DNA from: Allolobophora icterica
Taxonomy: Eukaryota > Annelida > Clitellata > Crassiclitellata > Lumbricidae
Direction of reading: 5' to 3'
Assembly: GCA_963556255.1 (NCBI GenBank)
Contig: OY744608.1
Coordinates: 8,896,103 to 8,960,102 of the forward strand
Length of the DNA stretch: 64,000 nucleotides
Positions 9,503 through 24,500 of the stretch are shown piece by piece; positions within the stretch are counted from its first letter, which is position 1, and each line of letters opens with the position of its first letter. The notes beneath the pieces were generated by a model. It did no database searches, had not been told where the DNA came from, and saw only the letters and a list, made by a program, of their open reading frames with translations. The translations under genes and the position numbers were made by a program.

Positions 9503-12500
9503 ATTCTGTAGTCGATACCGTAAGAGAAGTTAGAATTCGTAATACTAAGAAGTTTGGTTTCGCAGAGATGGATCGAACAGATGATGCGGCTAAAGGTACT
9601 GTTTTCATTCTGTATTCTGCATCAGTTTGAGGCCAGTTTTGTGCTGTTTAACCTTGTTCGATCTAATCTAATGAATTCGTAAGTCTTTGACATTATAATA
9701 ACATTGCTTCTAGGTCGTCTTTGAGCAAAATTGCAATAAACAATCAATCCACAATCTATGCTAAAATTTGCATCGTGTTTGTTTGCAGATTCTGTAGTCA
9801 ATACCATAAGAGAAGTTAGAATTCGTAATACTAAGAAGTTTGGTTTCGCAGAGATGGATCGAGCAGATGATGCGGCTAAAGGTACTGTTTTCATTCTGCA
9901 TCAGTTTGAGGCCAGTTTTGTGCTGTGTAACCTTGTTCGATTTAATCTAATGAATTCGTAAGTCTTTGACATTATAATAACATTGCTCCTAGGTCGTTTT
10001 TGAGCAAAATTGCAATAAACAATCAACGAAGTGACATTTGATTCTTGCTAAAATTTGCATCGTGCGTTTGTTTGCAGATTCTGTAGTCGATACCGTAAGA
10101 GAAGTTAGAATTCGTAATACTAAGAAGTTTAGTTTCTCAGAGATGGATCAAGCAGATGATGCGGCTAAAGGTACTGTTTTCATTCTGCATCAGTTTGAGG
10201 CCAGTTTTGTGCTGTGTAACCTTGTTCGATCTAATCTAATGAATTCGTAAGTCTTTGACATTATAATAACATTGCTTCTAGGTCGTTTTTGAGCAAAATT
10301 GCAAAAAATAATCAATCCACAATCAATGCTAAAATTTGCATCGTGTGTTTGCAGATTCTGTAGTCGATACCGTAAGAGAAGTTAGAATTCGTAATACTAA
10401 GAAGTTTGGTTTCGCAGAGATGGATCGAGCAGATGATGCGGCTAAAGGTACTGTTTTCATTCTGCATCAGTTTGAGGCCAGTTTTGTGCTGTGTAACCTT
10501 GTTCGATCTAATCTAATGAATTCGCAAGTCTTTGACATTATAATAACATTGCTTCTAGGTCGTTTTTGAGCAAAATTGCAATAAACAATCATGGAAGTGA
10601 CGTTTGATTCTTGCTAAATTTGCATCGTGCGTTTTTGTGTGCAGATTCTGTAGTCGATACCGTAAGAGAAGTTAGAATTCGTAATACTAAGAAGTTTGGT
10701 TTCACAGAGATGGATCGAGCAGATGATGCGGCTAAAGGTACTGTTTTCATTCTGCATCAGTTTGAGGCCAGTTTTGTGCTGTGTAACCATGTTCGATCTA
10801 ATCTAATGAATTCGCAAGTCTTTGACATTATAATAACATTGCTTCTAGGTCGTTTTTGAGCAAAATTGCAATAAACAATCAATCCACAATCAATGCTAAA
10901 CTTTGCATCGCGTGTTTGCAGACTCTGTAGTCGATACAGTAAGAGAAGTTAGAATTCGTAATACTAAGAAGTTTGGTTTCGCAGAGATGGATCGAGCAGT
11001 CCATTTGATACTGATGGTTTAATAACATGAAACACGTGTCGACTGCTGATATGAAATCAAATGAAATGCATGTTCGCCTGTTTAAGCAATCCATTTGATA
11101 CTGATGGTTTAATAACACGAAACACGTGTCGCTGCTGAAATTAAATTAAATGCATGTTTGCCTGTTTAAGCAATCCATTTGATACTGATGGTTTAATAAC
11201 ATGAAACACGTGTCGACTGCTGATACGAAATCAAATGCATGTTCGCCTGTTTAAGCAGTCCATTTGATACTGATTGTTTAATAACATGAAACACGTGTCG
11301 ACTGCTGATACGAAATCAAATGCATGTTCGCCTGTTTAAGCAGTCCATTTGATACTGATGGTTTAATAACATGAAACACGTGTCGACTAGGGAATGTAAT
11401 CCCGAAGTGACGTTTGATTCTGGCTAAATTTGCATCGTGCGTTTGTTTGCAGATTCTGTAGTCGATACCGTAAGAGAAGTTAGAATTCGTAATACTAAGA
11501 AGTTTGGATTCACAGAGATGGATCGAGCAGATGATGCGGCTAAAGGTACTGTTTTCATTCTGCATCAGTTTGAGGCCAGTTTTGTGCTGTGTAACCTTGT
11601 TCGATCTAATCTAATGAATTCGCAAGTCTTTGACATTATAATAACATTGCTTCTATGTCGTTTTTGAGCAAAATTGCAATAAACAATCATGGAAGCGACG
11701 TTTGATTCTTGCTAAATTTGCATCGTGCGTTTGTTTGCAGATTCTGTAGTCGATACCGTAAGAGAAGTTAGAATTCGTAATACTAAGAAGTTTGGATTCA
11801 CAGAGATGGATCGAGCAGATGATGCGGCTAAAGGTACTGTTTTCATTCTGCATCAGTTTGAGGCCAGTTTTGTGCTGTGTAACCTTGTTCGATCTAATCT
11901 AATGAATTCGCAAGTCTTTGACATTATAATAACATTGCTTCTAGGTCGTTTTTGAGCAAAATTGCAATAAACAATCAATCCACAATCAATGCTAAACTTT
12001 GCATCGCGTGTTTGCAGACTCTGTAGTCGATACAGTAAGAGAAGTTAGAATTCGTAATACTAAGAAGTTTGGTTTCGCAGAGATGGATCGAGCAGTCCAT
12101 TTGATACTGATGGTTTAATAACATGAAACACGTGTCGACTGCTGATATGAAATCAAATGAAATGCATGTTCGCCTGTTTAAGCAATCCATTTGATACTGA
12201 TGGTTTAATAACACGAAACACGTGTCGACTGCTGAAATGAAATTAAATGCATGTTTGCCTGTTTAAGCAATCCATTTGATACTGATGGTTTAATAACATG
12301 AAACACGTGTCGACTGCTGATACGAAATCAAATACATGTTCGCCTGTTTAAGCAGTCCATTTGATACTGATTGTTTAATAACATGAAACACGTGTCGACT
12401 GCTGATACGAAATCAAATGCATGTTCGCCTGTTTAAGCAGTCCATTTGATACTGATGGTTTAATAACATGAAACACGTGTCGACTAGGGAATGTAATCCC

Positions 12501-15500
12501 GAAGTGACGTTTGATTCTTGCTAAATTTGCATCGTGCGTTTGTTTGCAGATTCTGTAGTCGATACCGTAAGAGAAGTTAGAATTCGTAATACTAAGAAGT
12601 TTGGATTCACAGAGATGGATCGAGCAGATGATGCGGCTAAAGGTACTGTTTTCATTCTGCATCAGTTTGAGGCCAGTTTTGTGCTGTTTAACCTTGTTCG
12701 ATCTAATCTAATGAATTCGCAAGTCTTTGACATTATAATAACATTGCTTCTATGTCGTTTTTGAGCAAAATTGCAATAAACAATCATGGAAGCGACGTTT
12801 GATTCTTGCTAAATTTGCATCGTGCGTTTGTTTGCAGATTCTGTAGTCGATACCGTAAGAGAAGTTAGAATTCGTAATACTAAGAAGTTTGGATTCACAG
12901 AGATGGATCGAGCAGATGATGCGGCTAAAGGTACTGTTTTCATTCTGCATCAGTTTGAGGCCAGTTTTGTGCTGTGTAACCTTGTTCGATCTAATCTAAT
13001 GAATTCGCAAGTCTTTGACATTATAATAACATTGCTTCTAGGTCGTTTTTGAGCAAAATTGCAATAAACAATCAACGAAGTGATGTTTGATTCTTGCTAA
13101 ATTTGCATCATGCGTTTGTTTGCAGATTCTGTAGTCGATACCGTAAGAGAAGTTAGAATTCGTAATACTAAGAAGTTTGGTTTCGCAGAGATGGATCGAA
13201 CAGATGATGCGGCTAAAGGTACTGTTTTCATTCTGTATTCTGCATCAGTTTGAGGCCAGTTTTGTGCTGTTTAACCTTGTTCGATCTAATCTAATGAATT
13301 CGTAAGTCTTTGACATTATAATAACATTGCTTCTAGGTCGTCTTTGAGCAAAATTGCAATAAACAATCAATCCACAATCTATGCTAAAATTTGCATCGTG
13401 TTTGTTTGCAGATTCTGTAGTCAATACCATAAGAGAAGTTAGAATTCGTAATACTAAGAAGTTTGGTTTCGCAGAGATGGATCGAGCAGATGATGCGGCT
13501 AAAGGTACTGTTTTCATTCTGCATCAGTTTGAGGCCAGTTTTGTGCTGTGTAACCTTGTTCGATTTAATCTAATGAATTCGTAAGTCTTTGACATTATAA
13601 TAACATTGCTCCTAGGTCGTTTTTGAGCAAAATTGCAATAAACAATCAACGAAGTGACATTTGATTCTTGCTAAAATTTGCATCGTGCGTTTGTTTGCAG
13701 ATTCTGTAGTCGATACCGTAAGAGAAGTTAGAATTCGTAATACTAAGAAGTTTAGTTTCTCAGAGATGGATCAAGCAGATGATGCGGCTAAAGGTACTGT
13801 TTTCATTCTGCATCAGTTTGAGGCCAGTTTTGTGCTGTGTAACCTTGTTCGATCTAATCTAATGAATTCGTAAGTCTTTGACATTATAATAACATTGCTT
13901 CTAGGTCGTTTTTGAGCAAAATTGCAAAAAATAATCAATCCACAATCAATGCTAAAATTTGCATCGTGTGTTTGCAGATTCTGTAGTCGATACCGTAAGA
14001 GAAGTTAGAATTCGTAATACTAAGAAGTTTGGTTTCGCAGAGATGGATCGAGCAGATGATGCGGCTAAAGGTACTGTTTTCATTCTGCATCAGTTTGAGG
14101 CCAGTTTTGTGCTGTGTAACCTTGTTCGATCTAATCTAATGAATTCGCAAGTCTTTGACATTATAATAACATTGCTTCTAGGTCGTTTTTGAGCAAAATT
14201 GCAATAAACAATCATGGAAGTGACGTTTGATTCTTGCTAAATTTGCATCGTGCGTTTTTGTGTGCAGATTCTGTAGTCGATACCGTAAGAGAAGTTAGAA
14301 TTCGTAATACTAAGAAGTTTGGTTTCACAGAGATGGATCGAGCAGATGATGCGGCTAAAGGTACTGTTTTCATTCTGCATCAGTTTGAGGCCAGTTTTGT
14401 GCTGTGTAACCATGTTCGATCTAATCTAATGAATTCGCAAGTCTTTGACATTATAATAACATTGCTTCTAGGTCGTTTTTGAGCAAAATTGCAATAAACA
14501 ATCAATCCACAATCAATGCTAAACTTTGCATCGCGTGTTTGCAGACTCTGTAGTCGATACAGTAAGAGAAGTTAGAATTCGTAATACTAAGAAGTTTGGT
14601 TTCGCAGAGATGGATCGAGCAGTCCATTTGATACTGATGGTTTAATAACATGAAACACGTGTCGACTGCTGATATGAAATCAAATGAAATGCATGTTCGC
14701 CTGTTTAAGCAATCCATTTGATACTGATGGTTTAATAACACGAAACACGTGTCGACTGCTGAAATTAAATTAAATGCATGTTTGCCTGTTTAAGCAATCC
14801 ATTTGATACTGATGGTTTAATAACATGAAACACGTGTCGACTGCTGATACGAAATCAAATGCATGTTCGCCTGTTTAAGCAGTCCATTTGATACTGATTG
14901 TTTAATAACATGAAACACGTGTCGACTGCTGATACGAAATCAAATGCATGTTCGCCTGTTTAAGCAGTCCATTTGATACTGATGGTTTAATAACATGAAA
15001 CACGTGTCGACTAGGGAATGTAATCCCGAAGTGACGTTTGATTCTGGCTAAATTTGCATCGTGCGTTTGTTTGCAGATTCTGTAGTCGATACCGTAAGAG
15101 AAGTTAGAATTCGTAATACTAAGAAGTTTGGATTCACAGAGATGGATCGAGCAGATGATGCGGCTAAAGGTACTGTTTTCATTCTGCATCAGTTTGAGGC
15201 CAGTTTTGTGCTGTGTAACCTTGTTCGATCTAATCTAATGAATTCGCAAGTCTTTGACATTATAATAACATTGCTTCTATGTCGTTTTTGAGCAAAATTG
15301 CAATAAACAATCATGGAAGCGACGTTTGATTCTTGCTAAATTTGCATCGTGCGTTTGTTTGCAGATTCTGTAGTCGATACCGTAAGAGAAGTTAGAATTC
15401 GTAATACTAAGAAGTTTGGATTCACAGAGATGGATCGAGCAGATGATGCGGCTAAAGGTACTGTTTTCATTCTGCATCAGTTTGAGGCCAGTTTTGTGCT

Positions 15501-18500
15501 GTGTAACCTTGTTCGATCTAATCTAATGAATTCGCAAGTCTTTGACATTATAATAACATTGCTTCTAGGTCGTTTTTGAGCAAAATTGCAATAAACAATC
15601 AATCCACAATCTATGCTAAAATTTGCATCGTGTTTGTTTGCAGATTCTGTAGTCAATACCATAAGAGAAGTTAGAATTCGTAATACTAAGAAGTTTGGTT
15701 TCGCAGAGATGGATCGAGCAGATGATGCGGCTAAAGGTACTGTTTTCATTCTGCATCAGTTTGAGGCCAGTTTTGTGCTGTGTAACCTTGTTCGATTTAA
15801 TCTAATGAATTCGTAAGTCTTTGACATTATAATAACATTGCTCCTAGGTCGTTTTTGAGCAAAATTGCAATAAACAATCAACGAAGTGACATTTGATTCT
15901 TGCTAAAATTTGCATCGTGCGTTTGTTTGCAGATTCTGTAGTCGATACCGTAAGAGAAGTTAGAATTCGTAATACTAAGAAGTTTAGTTTCTCAGAGATG
16001 GATCAAGCAGATGATGCGGCTAAAGGTACTGTTTTCATTCTGCATCAGTTTGAGGCCAGTTTTGTGCTGTGTAACCTTGTTCGATCTAATCTAATGAATT
16101 CGTAAGTCTTTGACATTATAATAACATTGCTTCTAGGTCGTTTTTGAGCAAAATTGCAAAAAATAATCAATCCACAATCAATGCTAAAATTTGCATCGTG
16201 TGTTTGCAGATTCTGTAGTCGATACCGTAAGAGAAGTTAGAATTCGTAATACTAAGAAGTTTGGTTTCGCAGAGATGGATCGAGCAGATGATGCGGCTAA
16301 AGGTACTGTTTTCATTCTGCATCAGTTTGAGGCCAGTTTTGTGCTGTGTAACCTTGTTCGATCTAATCTAATGAATTCGCAAGTCTTTGACATTATAATA
16401 ACATTGCTTCTAGGTCGTTTTTGAGCAAAATTGCAATAAACAATCATGGAAGTGACGTTTGATTCTTGCTAAATTTGCATCGTGCGTTTTTGTGTGCAGA
16501 TTCTGTAGTCGATACCGTAAGAGAAGTTAGAATTCGTAATACTAAGAAGTTTGGTTTCACAGAGATGGATCGAGCAGATGATGCGGCTAAAGGTACTGTT
16601 TTCATTCTGCATCAGTTTGAGGCCAGTTTTGTGCTGTGTAACCATGTTCGATCTAATCTAATGAATTCGCAAGTCTTTGACATTATAATAACATTGCTTC
16701 TAGGTCGTTTTTGAGCAAAATTGCAATAAACAATCAATCCACAATCAATGCTAAACTTTGCATCGCGTGTTTGCAGACTCTGTAGTCGATACAGTAAGAG
16801 AAGTTAGAATTCGTAATACTAAGAAGTTTGGTTTCGCAGAGATGGATCGAGCAGTCCATTTGATACTGATGGTTTAATAACATGAAACACGTGTCGACTG
16901 CTGATATGAAATCAAATGAAATGCATGTTCGCCTGTTTAAGCAATCCATTTGATACTGATGGTTTAATAACACGAAACACGTGTCGCTGCTGAAATTAAA
17001 TTAAATGCATGTTTGCCTGTTTAAGCAATCCATTTGATACTGATGGTTTAATAACATGAAACACGTGTCGACTGCTGATACGAAATCAAATGCATGTTCG
17101 CCTGTTTAAGCAGTCCATTTGATACTGATTGTTTAATAACATGAAACACGTGTCGACTGCTGATACGAAATCAAATGCATGTTCGCCTGTTTAAGCAGTC
17201 CATTTGATACTGATGGTTTAATAACATGAAACACGTGTCGACTAGGGAATGTAATCCCGAAGTGACGTTTGATTCTGGCTAAATTTGCATCGTGCGTTTG
17301 TTTGCAGATTCTGTAGTCGATACCGTAAGAGAAGTTAGAATTCGTAATACTAAGAAGTTTGGATTCACAGAGATGGATCGAGCAGATGATGCGGCTAAAG
17401 GTACTGTTTTCATTCTGCATCAGTTTGAGGCCAGTTTTGTGCTGTGTAACCTTGTTCGATCTAATCTAATGAATTCGCAAGTCTTTGACATTATAATAAC
17501 ATTGCTTCTATGTCGTTTTTGAGCAAAATTGCAATAAACAATCATGGAAGCGACGTTTGATTCTTGCTAAATTTGCATCGTGCGTTTGTTTGCAGATTCT
17601 GTAGTCGATACCGTAAGAGAAGTTAGAATTCGTAATACTAAGAAGTTTGGATTCACAGAGATGGATCGAGCAGATGATGCGGCTAAAGGTACTGTTTTCA
17701 TTCTGCATCAGTTTGAGGCCAGTTTTGTGCTGTGTAACCTTGTTCGATCTAATCTAATGAATTCGCAAGTCTTTGACATTATAATAACATTGCTTCTAGG
17801 TCGTTTTTGAGCAAAATTGCAATAAACAATCAATCCACAATCAATGCTAAACTTTGCATCGCGTGTTTGCAGACTCTGTAGTCGATACAGTAAGAGAAGT
17901 TAGAATTCGTAATACTAAGAAGTTTGGTTTCGCAGAGATGGATCGAGCAGTCCATTTGATACTGATGGTTTAATAACATGAAACACGTGTCGACTGCTGA
18001 TATGAAATCAAATGAAATGCATGTTCGCCTGTTTAAGCAATCCATTTGATACTGATGGTTTAATAACACGAAACACGTGTCGACTGCTGAAATTAAATTA
18101 AATGCATGTTTGCCTGTTTAAGCAATCCATTTGATACTGATGGTTTAATAACATGAAACACGTGTCGACTGCTGATACGAAATCAAATGCATGTTCGCCT
18201 GTTTAAGCAGTCCATTTGATACTGATTGTTTAATAACATGAAACACGTGTCGACTGCTGATACGAAATCAAATGCATGTTCGCCTGTTTAAGCAGTCCAT
18301 TTGATACTGATGGTTTAATAACATGAAACACGTGTCGACTAGGGAATGTAATCCCGAAGTGACGTTTGATTCTTGCTAAATTTGCATCGTGCGTTTGTTT
18401 GCAGATTCTGTAGTCGATACCGTAAGAGAAGTTAGAATTCGTAATACTAAGAAGTTTGGATTCACAGAGATGGATCGAGCAGATGATGCGGCTAAAGGTA

Positions 18501-21500
18501 CTGTTTTCATTCTGCATCAGTTTGAGGCCAGTTTTGTGCTGTTTAACCTTGTTCGATCTAATCTAATGAATTCGCAAGTCTTTGACATTATAATAACATT
18601 GCTTCTATGTCGTTTTTGAGCAAAATTGCAATAAACAATCATGGAAGCGACGTTTGATTCTTGCTAAATTTGCATCGTGCGTTTGTTTGCAGATTCTGTA
18701 GTCGATACCGTAAGAGAAGTTAGAATTCGTAATACTAAGAAGTTTGGATTCACAGAGATGGATCAAGCAGATGATGCGGCTAAAGGTACTGTTTTCATTC
18801 TGCATCAGTCTGAGGCCAGTTTTGTGCTGTGTAACCTTGTTCGATCTAATCTAATGAATTCGCAAGTCTTTGACATTATAATAACATTGCTTCTAGGTCG
18901 TTTTTGAGCAAAATTGCAATAAACAATCAACGAAGTGATGTTTGATTCTTGCTAAATTTGCATCATGCGTTTGTTTGCAGATTCTGTAGTCGATACCGTA
19001 AGAGAAGTTAGAATTCGTAATACTAAGAAGTTTGGTTTCGCAGAGATGGATCGAACAGATGATGCGGCTAAAGGTACTGTTTTCATTCTGTATTCTGCAT
19101 CAGTTTGAGGCCAGTTTTGTGCTGTTTAACCTTGTTCGATCTAATCTAATGAATTCGTAAGTCTTTGACATTATAATAACATTGCTTCTAGGTCGTCTTT
19201 GAGCAAAATTGCAATAAACAATCAATCCACAATCTATGCTAAAATTTGCATCGTGTTTGTTTGCAGATTCTGTAGTCAATACCATAAGAGAAGTTAGAAT
19301 TCGTAATACTAAGAAGTTTGGTTTCGCAGAGATGGATCGAGCAGATGATGCGGCTAAAGGTACTGTTTTCATTCTGCATCAGTTTGAGGCCAGTTTTGTG
19401 CTGTGTAACCTTGTTCGATTTAATCTAATGAATTCGTAAGTCTTTGACATTATAATAACATTGCTCCTAGGTCGTTTTTGAGCAAAATTGCAATAAACAA
19501 TCAACGAAGTGACATTTGATTCTTGCTAAAATTTGCATCGTGCGTTTGTTTGCAGATTCTGTAGTCGATACCGTAAGAGAAGTTAGAATTCGTAATACTA
19601 AGAAGTTTAGTTTCTCAGAGATGGATCAAGCAGATGATGCGGCTAAAGGTACTGTTTTCATTCTGCATCAGTTTGAGGCCAGTTTTGTGCTGTGTAACCT
19701 TGTTCGATCTAATCTAATGAATTCGTAAGTCTTTGACATTATAATAACATTGCTTCTAGGTCGTTTTTGAGCAAAATTGCAAAAAATAATCAATCCACAA
19801 TCAATGCTAAAATTTGCATCGTGTGTTTGCAGATTCTGTAGTCGATACCGTAAGAGAAGTTAGAATTCGTAATACTAAGAAGTTTGGTTTCGCAGAGATG
19901 GATCGAGCAGATGATGCGGCTAAAGGTACTGTTTTCAGTCTGCATCAGTTTGAGGCCAGTTTTGTGCTGTGTAACCTTGTTCGATCTAATCTAATGAATT
20001 CGCAAGTCTTTGACATTATAATAACATTGCTTCTAGGTCGTTTTTGAGCAAAATTGCAATAAACAATCATGGAAGTGACGTTTGATTCTTGCTAAATTTG
20101 CATCGTGCGTTTTTGTGTGCAGATTCTGTAGTCGATACCGTAAGAGAAGTTAGAATTCGTAATACTAAGAAGTTTGGTTTCACAGAGATGGATCGAGCAG
20201 ATGATGCGGCTAAAGGTACTGTTTTCATTCTGCATCAGTTTGAGGCCAGTTTTGTGCTGTGTAACCATGTTCGATCTAATCTAATGAATTCGCAAGTCTT
20301 TGACATTATAATAACATTGCTTCTAGGTCGTTTTTGAGCAAAATTGCAATAAACAATCAATCCACAATCAATGCTAAACTTTGCATCGCGTGTTTGCAGA
20401 CTCTGTAGTCGATACAGTAAGAGAAGTTAGAATTCGTAATACTAAGAAGTTTGGTTTCGCAGAGATGGATCGAGCAGTCCATTTGATACTGATGGTTTAA
20501 TAACATGAAACACGTGTCGACTGCTGATATGAAATCAAATGAAATGCATGTTCGCCTGTTTAAGCAATCCATTTGATACTGATGGTTTAATAACACGAAA
20601 CACGTGTCGACTGCTGAAATTAAATTAAATGCATGTTTGCCTGTTTAAGCAATCCATTTGATACTGATGGTTTAATAACATGAAACACGTGTCGACTGCT
20701 GATACGAAATCAAATGCATGTTCGCCTGTTTAAGCAGTCCATTTGATACTGATTGTTTAATAACATGAAACACGTGTCGACTGCTGATACGAAATCAAAT
20801 GCATGTTCGCCTGTTTAAGCAGTCCATTTGATACTGATGGTTTAATAACATGAAACACGTGTCGACTAGGGAATGTAATCCCGAAGTGACGTTTGATTCT
20901 GGCTAAATTTGCATCGTGCGTTTGTTTGCAGATTCTGTAGTCGATACCGTAAGAGAAGTTAGAATTCGTAATACTAAGAAGTTTGGATTCACAGAGATGG
21001 ATCGAGCAGATGATGCGGCTAAAGGTACTGTTTTCATTCTGCATCAGTTTGAGGCCAGTTTTGTGCTGTGTAACCTTGTTCGATCTAATCTAATGAATTC
21101 GCAAGTCTTTGACATTATAATAACATTGCTTCTATGTCGTTTTTGAGCAAAATTGCAATAAACAATCATGGAAGCGACGTTTGATTCTTGCTAAATTTGC
21201 ATCGTGCGTTTGTTTGCAGATTCTGTAGTCGATACCGTAAGAGAAGTTAGAATTCGTAATACTAAGAAGTTTGGATTCACAGAGATGGATCGAGCAGATG
21301 ATGCGGCTAAAGGTACTGTTTTCATTCTGCATCAGTTTGAGGCCAGTTTTGTGCTGTGTAACCTTGTTCGATCTAATCTAATGAATTCGCAAGTCTTTGA
21401 CATTATAATAACATTGCTTCTAGGTCGTTTTTGAGCAAAATTGCAATAAACAATCAATCCACAATCACTGCTAAACTTTGCATCGCGTGTTTGCAGACTC

Positions 21501-24500
21501 TGTAGTCGATACAGTAAGAGAAGTTAGAATTCGTAATACTAAGAAGTTTGGTTTCGCAGAGATGGATCGAGCAGTCCATTTGATACTGATGGTTTAATAA
21601 CATGAAACACGTGTCGACTGCTGATATGAAATCAAATGAAATGCATGTTCGCCTGTTTAAGCAATCCATTTGATACTGATGGTTTAATAACACGAAACAC
21701 GTGTCGACTGCTGAAATTAAATTAAATGCATGTTTGCCTGTTTAAGCAATCCATTTGATACTGATGGTGTGAACTGAGTTTTGTGTACAGTCAACCCAAT
21801 CCTTCCGTTGACAATCCTTCTGATTAAATCCTTGTTCTCTTCGTACTTAACGCCTATTTAACGTTCACCTTTTGAACACTAATTCTACGTATAAGTATAA
21901 CCTGAATTAATCAGCAACACAGTTTAATATCTTTTCAGTTTAATAAGAAACAAACAGACAGAACTCAATTCGATTACAACTCAACTAGTCAGCCACACTA
22001 CTACAGCGAACACACTCGAATTCAAACTTCTCTAGTCAGCATAATTCTTCGCGCCTCTTGACACACCTGTCTTCTGTGCGCATAAGCGAAATCTAAAAAT
22101 ATACATATAGCGCGCCGCTGCCGATATCGGCCGGCCGCGCGTGTCACTAAGACTAAACGTTATACATCTATCATATATACATATACACGTGAAACTAAAG
22201 TAAGCGCACTAAATATATACGCCAATATCTCGCACTGCAAGACTGTACACAAAACTCAGTTCACATTACCTCCTTCCTTTTTCTGGAATAGAGCAAATTA
22301 AATTTCAAAATTTGCGAAATTACCAAAATACATGAAACAAATATATATATATATATATATATATCTAACTAATCAATAAACAGTCTTACGATTACTTATA
22401 ACCTTGACAAACAATCAGCAATAACATTCAATCTGCCCTTCTTGTACTTCACCTCAACATCAAAAGTTTGTAAGGCTAACGCCCAACGCACAAGTTTAGC
22501 AGACTTAGACATTGACTCAGTCAAATATGTAAGAGGATTGTGATCAGTAAAAATGAAAATTTTTGATCCAATTATAATTTCTTTTAACTTGTTTAGAGCC
22601 CAAACAATAGCATAGGCTTCCTTTTCCACAGTAGCCCATCTCTTCTGGGTATCAGTTAACTTCTGACTGATAAATGACACAGGGCGTTCTATTCCCTTGT
22701 CGTCCATCTGTGTTAAAACAGCACCGACTGCAAAGTCACTACTATCGCAGTACAAATTGAATGGTTTTCCCACTTCAAAAACATATAACACTACTTTGGA
22801 TCGCACAGCCTCTTTAAGTAAATCAAATGCTTGCTGATGTTCAACAGTCCAATTAATCTTATCAGAAACACGTTTACTAGTTAAATCAGATAAAGGTTTC
22901 GCAATCTGTGCAAAGTCCTTAATAAACTGTCTGTAATAATTAAAAAATCCAAGCAGTTGCTTAACTTGCTTCTTAGTTTCTGGGATCTTCAAATTAGTCA
23001 AACTTTCAATTCTGTCTGGATTCATCTTTATCTTACCAGACCCAACCACATGACCGATAAACCTTACTTCAGACTTACCAAATATGCATTTTTTCAAATT
23101 CAAAGTAACGTTATGCAATCTCATTTGCATCAAAAATGCATCTAGATGCTGCAAGTGAACTTTCCAACTGTCAGAATGCACAGCAATGTCATCAACATAC
23201 GGTTCTGCAAAGTCACTTATAGGCTGTAAAACTAAATTTATCGCCTTAACAAAAGTTCGGCCTGAATTTATCATTCCAAAAGGAACACGAGTAAATTCAT
23301 ACAGTCCATTATGTGTTACAAAAGCTGTCTTCCATTGATCAGATTGTTTTACAGGACAAGTCCAATAAGCACTTCGACAGTCCAAAATAGAAATCACATT
23401 AGACTTTCCAACTTTGTTCAAAACGTCTCTGACAATCGGCATCGGATATTTACAATCCACTGTGAATGAGTTAATGTATCTGTAGTCACAGGCAAGTCTT
23501 AAAGATCCGTCTTTCTTTTTAACAATAACCAAAGGGCTTGCCATTCTGCTCGATGATGGTTTGATAATGTTTGTTTTTAACATTTCTTTGATCTGACGTT
23601 CCACTTCTGATCGATAAATCAAAGGAATTCGATATGCTGCAAATTCCTTTGTGTCTTGCTCTCTTGTTATCTTGATTTGTGTATTGCAACTGCTTTTCTT
23701 GAGAGTAAGATTCTGCAAACAATAATGCTTTCTCCGTATTTTCTTTGAGTTCTTTCAAATGATTTTCGTGAAAAGGAATTATCTTGTGCCATTTCCTCGG
23801 GTTGTCTATTAGGTCCATTGTCATTCTCCTGAAGGCGACCTCTTCTCTTGAGACCGGAGTGATAGGCACTCTATCCATCACCAGACTCCTTGCCTTTAAT
23901 TGACACTTTTCGCATGACTTACAAAATTTCACGATGTCTCTTCTCATCTTTGGCCATACAAAGGACAACTTTATTCGTTCTCTTGTTTTCTCTTCTCCTA
24001 GATGTCCTCCAAATACCGATTCATGCGCCAATTCCATCACTTTAATTCGTCTCTCTTTTGGTAACACTAGTTGATATATCGTCTGGTCTAATATCTGATA
24101 TTTCTTATGCAATAAACCGTTGATCACACAGAATTCAGATTCTTTCTCTTGTGCTAACTTCCACCACGGCTTCAACGATTCATCCTTTCTCTGTTGCTCT
24201 TCGAACTTCTTCGAATCGGCAATCTGCACCTTTTGTTCTTCATCCATCTCTTCATCTCTATATAAGTCTCCTATCCCCACATCACATTCATTGTCTTCTT
24301 CCGTTTCATTTAATGTGCCATTCTCGCATGCAGCCATCTCTTGCTCACTCATCTCTGATGTTATACCATCTCGCGATAAGCTTCGTTGCTCATTACTGTC
24401 GTTTTCCTCATCACTTGAACTTTCAGTTTCACTCTTCTCATCAACATCTACCATTTCCTGTTTCCGACTCTGCGCTCTCGTCATTACATTTGCTTGTACA

